Shown piece by piece: positions 23,098-28,553 of a DNA stretch of 30,285 bases. Position numbers and translations under genes: made by a program. The stretch's first letter is position 1. The number at the start of each line of letters is the position of its first letter. A model generated the notes under the pieces. It was not told where the DNA came from. It was given only the letters and a program-made list of their open reading frames with translations, and made no database searches. The DNA comes from an uncultured Clostridia bacterium (GTDB taxonomy: Bacteria > Bacillota_A > Clostridia > TANB77 > CAG-508): NCBI GenBank assembly GCA_947624715.1, contig CANQLO010000023.1, positions 1-30,285 on the forward strand. The letters are read 5' to 3'.

Positions 23098-23202
23098 AGT
23101 AGTATAAAAGAATTAGCAAAATTAAAAGATAAAAAAATCATAACACAGGAAGAATTTAAAAAAAGTAAAAAAAGGATTTTAGAAAAATTATATGAGGTGT
23201 AA
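23098..23202 (+). pseudogene. Orphan SHOCT domain remnant
   Basis: A 34-codon frame without a start codon reads SSIKELAKLKDKKIITQEEFKKSKKRILEKL in outline, closely matching the C-terminal SHOCT domain of the 19885 product. A stop lies just upstream in frame. I read it as the tail of a lost second copy of that gene. Confidence 0.7.
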
Positions 23203-23212
23203 TTTATGATAT

Positions 23213-23335
23213 TTGTTAATATTTTTAATTCTTGTAGTTATGGCTATTATGTATCTATTTGTAGTGCAAATACAAATGAAAAAACAAAAAATAAAAAGGA
23301 TAATGAATAAAATATATTCTTATGGATTGGAGTAG
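23213..23335 (+). CDS. Small membrane protein (40 aa)
   Basis: TTG start with GAGGTG about 13 nt upstream, a rather long distance; an internal ATG (23240) is another choice. Residues 1-20 are hydrophobic (LLIFLILVVMAIMYLFVVQI), then basic (KKQKIKRIMNKI). It ends 2 bp before the next start, overlapping that gene's ribosome site. An ATG frame starting at 23206 in another phase is polar and less convincing. Confidence 0.45.
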   Translation: MLIFLILVVMAIMYLFVVQIQMKKQKIKRIMNKIYSYGLE

Positions 23336-23337
23336 AA

Positions 23338-24009
23338 ATGGAAGAAAAAAATAATAGGAAGTCTAAAAAAATTTATATGATAATTATTTTTCTTATAGGA
23401 ATTGTTTTAACAACTATGATTATTACTATGGCTATTCTTACAAATAATTTTAAAATTTTAATTGTTGTTGTAATAGCAGGATATATTTTTCTTATTTGTT
23501 TGCCTTTGTTTTTTCATAGTAGTAGATTAAGTGCAAAAAATGAAAAAAATGTAAAATATGATAATAAAAAAGTTGCTCTTTATGTAGTAATATTTGTAGT
23601 AATTGGTTTAATCATTATGTATGGTATATGGTATATGTTTAATAAAAATAAACTTACAGAAAATGAATTATTTACTGCTCAATCAATAATTGATTATGAA
23701 AAATGTTGTAAAAAATATCTTGGGGAAGATACTGAATTATCAATAAAAGAAATTAGATTATATGAAAATAATCAAGGTTATAAAAGAATGGTACTATTTA
23801 AGTATAGTTTAGAGAGTGAGGAAGCAGGAGATTTTAATAATCAATTATTTGGTTATATAGAAGGAATTGATGGGAAAATTGACAAGATGGGAGATGTAAT
23901 TACAGATAACCAATTATTAGGTTCAACTTTAAAAATATATTGGAATGATATAGATTACGAAATAATTGATTTACAAAAAATTCAAAAATATATAGATAAA
24001 CACAAATAA
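23338..24009 (+). CDS. Three-helix membrane protein (223 aa), last of the cassette
   Basis: TTGGAG 6 nt before the ATG. Three hydrophobic helices at ~12-34, ~39-58 and ~80-102, then a ~120-residue soluble C-domain (YEKCCKKYLGEDTELSIKEIRLYENNQGYKRMVLFKYSLESEEAGDFNNQLFGYIEGIDGKIDKMGD in outline) with a beta-strand pattern. Not recognised. It ends at a strong terminator, which closes the membrane cassette that began at 19701. Confidence 0.68.
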   Translation: MEEKNNRKSKKIYMIIIFLIGIVLTTMIITMAILTNNFKILIVVVIAGYIFLICLPLFFHSSRLSAKNEKNVKYDNKKVALYVVIFVVIGLIIMYGIWYMFNKNKLTENELFTAQSIIDYEKCCKKYLGEDTELSIKEIRLYENNQGYKRMVLFKYSLESEEAGDFNNQLFGYIEGIDGKIDKMGDVITDNQLLGSTLKIYWNDIDYEIIDLQKIQKYIDKHK

Positions 24010-24034
24010 AAAGAGGAGCAATCCTCTTTTTATT
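24005..24034 (+). terminator. Terminator of the membrane-gene cassette
   Basis: A 13-bp stem AATAAAAAGAGGA / TCCTCTTTTTATT with a GCAA loop; the stop codon is in the 5' arm. The 24035-24176 stretch after it shows no gene. Confidence 0.85.
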
Positions 24035-24176
24035 TATTAAAAACATACTCTCCTGACGCACTACATAAAACGTGAACAAACATTTTCTATAAAGTAATGA
24101 AAGTGTATATGTTAAAAAAATAAAACGCCTTAAATTTGCTCCTAGAGAAAGAAATTTTTTTAATAAATCATTAGTA

Positions 24177-24207
24177 AAAAGAATAGACTAGAAAAGTCTA
24201 TTCTTTT
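24177..24207. terminator. Terminator of the Ski2-like helicase gene
   Basis: AAAAGAATAGACT / AGTCTATTCTTTT, perfect 13-bp stem, 5-nt loop, U-runs built into both arms. It lies 5 bp after the helicase stop on the minus strand. Confidence 0.8.
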
Positions 24208-24211
24208 AGTA

Positions 24212-26071
24212 TTAAACAAGATTTTCTAAAAATGTAATGTTTAATGCTGTATCATCTATATCATTTATTATTTTTTCAATTTCCAAAATATATGATTTTT
24301 TTCTATATGGTTTTGGTAAACTTTTAAAATATTTTCTTAATTGTAATAAATAATTAAAGTTATTTAGATTTAATCCTATCAGCTCTTTAACACTCTTGTT
24401 AAGTAATATACACTCAAAAAGATAACAATTATCATAAACATCAAATTCATCAAAATATACATTTTTTATATTCTGGTTAAATTCATCTTGCTTTTCTGAT
24501 TTAATCTTATAATTATTTATAAATTCAAGTTTTTCAGTTATATTGTCTAATAATTCTTGTTTGTCATAATCAGTAGAATTTTCAATAATATAATTGATTT
24601 CTTCTTCAACAGTAAAGTAGCCTTTTAGAATATTACTAATTATAGGTGTTAGTCTTATGCTTATATCCTCATTTTCCTCTGATAGTAATGTTTCATATAA
24701 TTCTTGAATATTTAAAAAATAAGAATCATCAAAATAATCACAATAATAAATATAACCTGTTTCATAATATCCTTTTCTTCCAGCTCTTCCTGATAGTTGT
24801 TCGAAAAGATTTTTGCTTATACAATTTACATAGTCCTTTGATAATTGTGTAAATATAACATTTTCAACTGGAAAATTAACACCTAAAGCAAGAGCATCTG
24901 TTCCTATTATTGTGTCTATAAGTCTTTTTTCAAAAATTCTCTCGATAAAAAATTTTTCTTTAGGTAATAATACACTATAATAAACAGCTATTCCTAATTC
25001 TAAATACTTTTGGTTATATAACTGGTCAAATTGTATTTTATATTTATTTGCCAACATTTTTATTTCTTTAAGATTATTGTTATATTTATCTTTACATTTT
25101 TCACTTACTTGAGTTATTTCTATTCGTTTATTTAATAGATAATTAGCAACATCATTACATTTGTCTTTAGAAAATGCTATTACAAAAGAATTTTGTATTT
25201 TATCAGGATTTATAGAATCTTTGTAAACAATAGTTGATAATCTTTCAGTATTTTTATACAAATAGAAATTTCTTTTTGATACTTTATCTATATATTTCTT
25301 TACTTCGTTTGTATTGCCAAATGTTGCTGAACATATAAATATATTATTTGATTTCGACTTATTTAAAGCATCTATATAAGTTCTTGCTCTGTCCTGATTT
25401 TCAAATATATAATGAAATTCATCTATAATTAAGGTTGAATTTCTTTTATTTATGTACTTTTTTGTATATATTTCTTGAGTACAACATATAATATCACAAT
25501 TACCTGAAACTTTTTTCATTTCTCCTGTTTCAATTCCGACTGTATATTTTAATTTTTTTAATTCTACATATCTTTGGTTTGATAAAGCTTTAGTTGGAGA
25601 AGTAATAAAAATCGGTCTTTCTTTCTTCATTAAAGCCCATTCTAAAAATATCACTGTTTTTCCACTACTTGTTGGAGAAGAAAGTATAACATTATTTTTG
25701 TCTTTAATATTATTTAGACAGTTCTTTTGCCACTCAACCTTTTTGAATTTTTTTGAACTTGGTATAATGCTAAAATGATTATTTTGTTCATATAATTTTG
25801 CTAAATCTATTAGTTTTTGTCTTTGAAGTTCTTCAGACTCTTCTTTTGCTTTTTCTCGTATTTTATCAACTTTCTTCTTCAAGTCTTGATATTCTTTAGT
25901 TTTTTCAATTTGCTCTATATCTTTAGTTTGATATAGTTTAATTATTCCACCTCCATAAATATTTCCCCAACGCTTATACGGAACATTCTGTAATAATACA
26001 GTTATCATTTTGTTTGTCCAGCCTTTAACTTCTCTTAAGTCCATTCTTGTTATATAATTTTCTTTTTTCAT
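24212..26071 (-). CDS. Ski2-like SF2 helicase behind a translational attenuator
   Basis: 619 residues from ATG 26071, chosen because AGAGG lies 7 nt upstream; an in-frame TTG 30 nt earlier lies in the leader hairpin. The N-terminal ~65 residues (MDLREVKGWTNKMITVLL, IIKLY) resemble a small domain common in Firmicutes mobile-element proteins, followed by a coiled coil (~60-95). Helicase motifs: SPTSSGKT 132-139, TSPTKALSNQR, DEFH 217-220, SAT 248-250, TDALALGVNFP 391-401, QLSGRAGRKG 425-434. The motif V/VI pair is that of Ski2/Mtr4/HelY-type RNA helicases. It is transcribed alone, opposite to the rest of the element. The leader upstream suggests it is switched on when translation is disturbed. 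A role in RNA decay or ribosome rescue is inference. Confidence 0.88.
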   Translation of the reverse strand: MKKENYITRMDLREVKGWTNKMITVLLQNVPYKRWGNIYGGGIIKLYQTKDIEQIEKTKEYQDLKKKVDKIREKAKEESEELQRQKLIDLAKLYEQNNHFSIIPSSKKFKKVEWQKNCLNNIKDKNNVILSSPTSSGKTVIFLEWALMKKERPIFITSPTKALSNQRYVELKKLKYTVGIETGEMKKVSGNCDIICCTQEIYTKKYINKRNSTLIIDEFHYIFENQDRARTYIDALNKSKSNNIFICSATFGNTNEVKKYIDKVSKRNFYLYKNTERLSTIVYKDSINPDKIQNSFVIAFSKDKCNDVANYLLNKRIEITQVSEKCKDKYNNNLKEIKMLANKYKIQFDQLYNQKYLELGIAVYYSVLLPKEKFFIERIFEKRLIDTIIGTDALALGVNFPVENVIFTQLSKDYVNCISKNLFEQLSGRAGRKGYYETGYIYYCDYFDDSYFLNIQELYETLLSEENEDISIRLTPIISNILKGYFTVEEEINYIIENSTDYDKQELLDNITEKLEFINNYKIKSEKQDEFNQNIKNVYFDEFDVYDNCYLFECILLNKSVKELIGLNLNNFNYLLQLRKYFKSLPKPYRKKSYILEIEKIINDIDDTALNITFLENLV

Positions 26072-26079
26072 AAAAAAAC

Positions 26080-26107
26080 CTCTTTCTAGTTGAAATACCA
26101 AAAAGAG
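26080..26107 (-). promoter_or_regulatory. Hairpin that could mask the helicase ribosome binding site
   Basis: On the minus strand CTCTTT pairs with AAAGAG (plus-strand 26102-26107 with 26080-26085), extended by TTG/CAA inside. AAAGAGG is the ribosome binding site of the helicase ATG, and a U-run follows, so the hairpin may also act as a second terminator. Confidence 0.5.
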
Positions 26108-26111
26108 AGCT

Positions 26112-26146
26112 TAAAAATAAAAAGAAGTTCAAAGATAACTTTGAAC
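26112..26146 (-). terminator. Leader terminator (attenuator) before the helicase gene
   Basis: GTTCAAAG / CTTTGAAC, perfect 8-bp stem, 4-nt loop, followed on the minus strand by TTCTTTTTATTTTT. It lies between the leader ORF and the helicase. GCTCAAAG inside the leader ORF can pair with the 3' arm CTTTGAAC at 7 of 8 positions, which would make an antiterminator. Confidence 0.75.
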
Positions 26147-26164
26147 ATTTAATAGTTACCTCAT

Positions 26165-26227
26165 CTATTGTGATTTAGCACCTAACTTAATAGGTTGCTG
26201 TGAAGCTTTGAGCACATCTCTTAACAT
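26165..26227 (-). CDS. Leader peptide of the helicase gene (20 aa)
   Basis: On the minus strand, GGAG is followed 8 nt later by ATG 26227. The peptide begins MLRDVLKASQQPIKL and ends GAKSQ before TAG. A second in-frame ATG at 26233 touches the GGAG and is unlikely. It lies 38 nt after the promoter's -10 box and ends 19 nt before the terminator stem. Short ORF plus terminator plus masked start is the arrangement known from ribosome-targeting antibiotic resistance genes (erm, tet(M), ABC-F genes), where ribosome stalling changes the leader fold. The sequence itself matches no leader peptide I know. Confidence 0.7.
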   Translation of the reverse strand: MLRDVLKASQQPIKLGAKSQ

Positions 26228-26264
26228 CTTCATCTCTCCATAAGGATTTATTCAACTGTTTATT

Positions 26265-26293
26265 AGTATAGCACATTTTCCTGATTTTGTCAA
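26265..26293 (-). promoter_or_regulatory. Consensus promoter of the helicase leader transcript
   Basis: Minus strand: TTGACA at 26293-26288, 17-bp spacer, TATACT at 26270-26265. A strong promoter, so control is probably after initiation, in the leader. Confidence 0.85.
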
Positions 26294-26563
26294 TAGTTTT
26301 CGGAGATTATTTTTTTACGAAATAAATAATAAAAAAATGAATCTTCGCAAATGCAGTAATATCAATGCTTTAAATATATATAAAAATCAAATTTTATAAC
26401 GAAATATGTAAATTATCACGAGAATCGTTTTTTAGCAATATGAAATATTTAATGAAAATTTGTCGAATTAAATATTTTAATAATTTATGAACGATATTGT
26501 AGAGTTTATGAACTCATAATATAGCCTTAATGCTATTTCTTTTGAAAATGCACACCTTTATAT
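26294..26563. other. Non-coding right end of the element
   Basis: No gene is seen on either strand. It contains AAATATTTAA / TTAAATATTT (26443-26452, 26468-26477) and GAGTT / AACTC near 26500. It separates the helicase promoter from the attR arm sites. Confidence 0.6.
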
Positions 26564-26592
26564 TTGACATTTATAAATATATTTTGTATTAT
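26564..26592 (+). promoter_or_regulatory. Outward-facing promoter at the right end of the element
   Basis: TTGACA 26564-26569, 17-bp spacer, TATTAT 26587-26592. No element gene lies downstream; transcription would cross attR into the HNH-reductase pair. Confidence 0.6.
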
Positions 26593-26594
26593 AT

Positions 26595-26658
26595 ATTTAT
26601 AAAAAGGTCAATAATTAAAAAATGTTATAAAATTGTTATAAAATTGACTTTTATAAAT
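26595..26658 (+). repeat. Right arm-type integrase sites inside an inverted repeat
   Basis: TGTTATAAAA at 26623-26632 and 26634-26643, 11 bp apart, the same as the first left pair. They are flanked by an inverted repeat, ATTTATAAAA-(AG)-GTCAAT (26595-26612) and ATTGACTTTTATAAAT (26643-26658). Confidence 0.7.
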
Positions 26659-26694
26659 AGTGGGAGCCATTATTTATCTAAAGTATAGAAGTTA

Positions 26695-26718
26695 TCAAAT
26701 CGGACAAGTGGCTCCATT
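26695..26718 (+). repeat. attR: 24-bp direct repeat
   Basis: Identical to 9211-9234. The bases before it (GTTA) differ from the tRNA sequence (CCGT), so the rest of the tRNA is absent here and identity starts abruptly at TCAAATC. Confidence 0.93.
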
Positions 26719-26782
26719 ATAAAAGTCGATGATTTTAGTTTAACTATTGTTATTGGCTTTTATTTTTATTTTAAGGAGATTT

Positions 26783-27169
26783 ATGAATTGTTTAAATTGT
26801 GGAACAAATTTAACAAAAAATAAGAAATTTTGTTCAAACTATTGTCAAAAGGAATATGAATACAAGAATTATATAGAAAATTGGAAAGCTGGTAAAGAAA
26901 GTGGATTAAGAGGGAAATATCAAACTTCAATGTATATAAAAACCTATTTATTAAAGAAATATGATAACAAATGTTGCCTATGCGGATGGGGAAAAATTAA
27001 TCCTTACACAAAAACTATTCCATTAGAGTTAGAACACATTGACGGAAATTATCTTAATAATAAAGAAGATAATTTGTTAATTCTCTGTCCTAATTGTCAC
27101 TCTTTAACCAGTACTTATAAAGGAGCTAACAAAAATGGAAGGAAATCAAGAAAAAAATATTCAAAATAA
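26783..27169 (+). CDS. HNH endonuclease with N-terminal zinc knuckle
   Basis: 128 residues from ATG 26783, 4 nt after AAGGAGA; an in-frame upstream TTG at 26747 has no site. N-terminal Cys cluster C3, C6, C17, C21 (MNCLNCG, FCSNYC). HNH region: CCLCGWG (C65, C67), PLELEHIDGNYLNNKEDNLLILCPNCHSLT with H85, C102, C105 and H106. This is the compact HNH type found in phages and mobile DNA, which nicks or cuts DNA with one metal. It starts 64 bp outside attR, so it is in the flanking chromosome. Its last 35 nt overlap the next gene. Confidence 0.85.
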   Translation: MNCLNCGTNLTKNKKFCSNYCQKEYEYKNYIENWKAGKESGLRGKYQTSMYIKTYLLKKYDNKCCLCGWGKINPYTKTIPLELEHIDGNYLNNKEDNLLILCPNCHSLTSTYKGANKNGRKSRKKYSK

Positions 27170-27878
27170 AGTTGCAATAGTAACCGGTTCCTCACGTGGA
27201 ATAGGTGCAGAAATTGTGAAAACTTTATCTAAAAATGGATATAATGTTGTTTTAAATTACAATAAATCAAAAGATTTAGCAGAAAATATTGCTAACAATT
27301 ATTCTAATATTTATCCTTATAAAGCAGATGTTTCCAAATATAATGAGATAAAAAATTTAGTTGATTTTACTATAAAAAATTTTGGTAAAATTGATTTATT
27401 AGTAAATAATGCTGGCATTGATTTAGTGAAAACTATTAATGATACAAGTATAGATGATTTTGATAATGTATTAAAAACAAACTTATACTCTGCTTTTTAT
27501 GCTTCTAAAGAAGTTTCTAATTATATGATAAATCAAAAATCAGGTCATATTATCAATATTTCCTCAATATGGGGATTAATTGGTGCTTCTTGTGAAATGG
27601 CTTATTCTGTTAGCAAGGCTGGATTAGATGCAATGACTAAATCTCTTGCTAAAGAACTTGGATTATCTAATATTAGAGTAAATAGTATTGCTCCAGGAAT
27701 AATTGATACAGATATGAATTCTTTTTTATCTGAAGATGAAAAAAATGAATTATATAAAGAAATTCCTTTAAAAAGGATGGGAACAGTTTCCGAAATAGCT
27801 TCTTGTGTTTTATTCTTAGAAAATAATCCGTATATTACTGGACAAATTTTACAAGTAAATGGTGGATGGAATATATAA
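27135..27878 (+). CDS. FabG-like short-chain dehydrogenase/reductase
   Basis: 247 residues from ATG 27135, 9 nt after AAGGAG, inside the end of the HNH gene. A complete classical SDR: nucleotide motif TGSSRGIG (17-24), NNAG 91-94, catalytic S144, Y157 and K161 (YSVSK), and the PGIIDTDM loop. The C-terminal ending ITGQILQVNGGWNI fits 3-oxoacyl-ACP reductases, which reduce beta-ketoacyl-ACP with NADPH in fatty acid synthesis. No other fab genes are near, so the substrate is open and the name FabG is only a family label. Coupling to an HNH gene is unusual and could result from an old insertion. Confidence 0.88.
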   Translation: MEGNQEKNIQNKVAIVTGSSRGIGAEIVKTLSKNGYNVVLNYNKSKDLAENIANNYSNIYPYKADVSKYNEIKNLVDFTIKNFGKIDLLVNNAGIDLVKTINDTSIDDFDNVLKTNLYSAFYASKEVSNYMINQKSGHIINISSIWGLIGASCEMAYSVSKAGLDAMTKSLAKELGLSNIRVNSIAPGIIDTDMNSFLSEDEKNELYKEIPLKRMGTVSEIASCVLFLENNPYITGQILQVNGGWNI

Positions 27879-27885
27879 AAAATCT

Positions 27886-27920
27886 TGAGGAGCAACTGGC
27901 TCTTAATCAGCTACTCCTCA
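27886..27920. terminator. Bidirectional terminator between reductase and DUF1858 genes
   Basis: TGAGGAG / CTCCTCA outer stem and CTG / CAG inner stem. On the minus strand it is followed by AGATTTTTTATA, on the plus strand by GTTTCTTATTTATTT. Confidence 0.75.
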
Positions 27921-27925
27921 GTTTC

Positions 27926-28111
27926 TTATTTATTTATTTCTTCTAACACTTCATCTACATCTATTCCATGAACTAAACAAGCTTCTTCTAAAGTTTCTTC
28001 TTGAGATGCAGGACATCCAATGCAATGCATACCTGCTTCTAATAATATATCTACCTTTTCTGGTGCTTTCTCTAATAATTCTCCTATCTTAGTATCTTTA
28101 TTTATTTTCAT
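27926..28111 (-). CDS. DUF1858 redox-disulfide protein
   Basis: 61 residues, TAGGAGGT 4-5 nt before the ATG. It matches the hybrid-cluster-associated domain: KINKDTKIGELLEKAPEKVDILLEAGMHCIGCPASQEETLEEACLVHGID in outline, with the conserved C-x2-C in HCIGCPAS. Such proteins accompany ScdA/Ric or hybrid-cluster proteins and are thought to handle redox stress or Fe-S repair. It is a single gene here and has no such partner nearby. Confidence 0.9.
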   Translation of the reverse strand: MKINKDTKIGELLEKAPEKVDILLEAGMHCIGCPASQEETLEEACLVHGIDVDEVLEEINK

Positions 28112-28162
28112 AGTGACCTCCTACGTTTTTAATTTGTTACTATTCATACTATTATTAAATAT

Positions 28163-28277
28163 CATAAATATAGTTATTTTTGAAAAAGCCGCGTAGCGAC
28201 CAAGCGAAGCGCGAATGGAGCGGCAACCGTTAGGTTGACTAGCGACAACAAGGCTTGAAAAAGTAACTATATTTATG
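28163..28277. repeat. MITE-like palindromic element with GC-rich core
   Basis: About 115 bp. Ends pair over 19 bp with one mismatch: CATAAATATAGTTATTTTT at 28163-28181 and its inverted copy at 28259-28277. Inside are GCC/GGC, GCCGC/GCGGC (28188-28224 region) and CAACC-GTTA-GGTTG (28224-28237), so it could fold as a three-way or cruciform structure. The core is far richer in G and C than its surroundings. It shares GTAGCG and GCGAAGCG words with the hairpin loop at 15392-15404. Confidence 0.65.
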
Positions 28278-28345
28278 TAATTAACTTTTATTCTTTGAAT
28301 AGAAACTACTACTAAAATATTTTAACATATTTTTTCAAAAAAGTA

Positions 28346-28374
28346 TAGACATTTTATAAAATTAGGTATATAAT
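28346..28374 (+). promoter_or_regulatory. Promoter of the coupling-protein operon
   Basis: TAGACA 28346-28351, 17-bp spacer, TATAAT 28369-28374, followed by GGAAGGAG at 28384-28391. Confidence 0.7.
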
Positions 28375-28401
28375 ACCAATTATTGGAAGGAGTGATTTTA
28401 T

Positions 28402-28551
28402 ATTTTTACATTATTAGATTTATTTTTTATCAATCTAATTATTAATATTTTCATTTGCTTTTATTATTTCTATAATTTGATTCAGTGTTTATTTTTTCAA
28501 AATTTACAAGGTACCAAATTAAAATTAAAAATGAAAAAGGAGGCTAATTAA
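28402..28551 (+). CDS. Small membrane protein (49 aa) with ATT in start position
   Basis: The frame is open from a TGA at 28393 to the stop at 28549-28551, with no ATG, GTG or TTG before an internal TTG near residue 31 and a late ATG. GGAAGGAG lies 10 nt before ATT 28402, the natural start position. The product starts FTLLDLFFINLIINIFICFYYF after the initiator, one hydrophobic helix, with a basic tail (KLKLKMKKEAN). The tail contains the AAAGGAGG of the next gene. It sits where small membrane partners of coupling proteins are often found. Confidence 0.5.
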   Translation: MFTLLDLFFINLIINIFICFYYFYNLIQCLFFQNLQGTKLKLKMKKEAN

Positions 28552-28553
28552 AC

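Larger units (their letters stand above)
9211..26718. mobile_element. tRNA-Thr-integrated mobile element (17.5 kb), satellite- or IME-like
   Basis: Bounded by a perfect 24-bp direct repeat; the left copy is the 3' end of tRNA-Thr. The integrase gene lies next to the left repeat and points towards it, as expected for a tRNA-targeting tyrosine integrase. The modules are integrase, ImmR-like repressor, excisionase-like gene, early operon with a large P-loop helicase-like protein, second recombinase, membrane-gene cassette, and a cargo helicase facing the other way. I see no relaxase, coupling protein, VirB4, capsid, portal or terminase between the repeats. It may be a phage satellite, or an IME mobilised in trans. 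Confidence 0.9.

Noticed and set aside
23206..23295. ATG-initiated 29-residue polar frame
   Set aside because: It overlaps, in another phase, a better frame with a membrane helix and basic tail that ends at the next gene's ribosome site.
24212..26101. Helicase start at the TTG at 26101
   Set aside because: It would place the ribosome site of ATG 26071 and the leader hairpin inside the coding region; no ribosome site precedes the TTG.
26160..26240. Metabolite riboswitch upstream of the helicase
   Set aside because: No pattern of a known riboswitch class was recognised; the small ORF with ribosome site and terminator explain the leader better.
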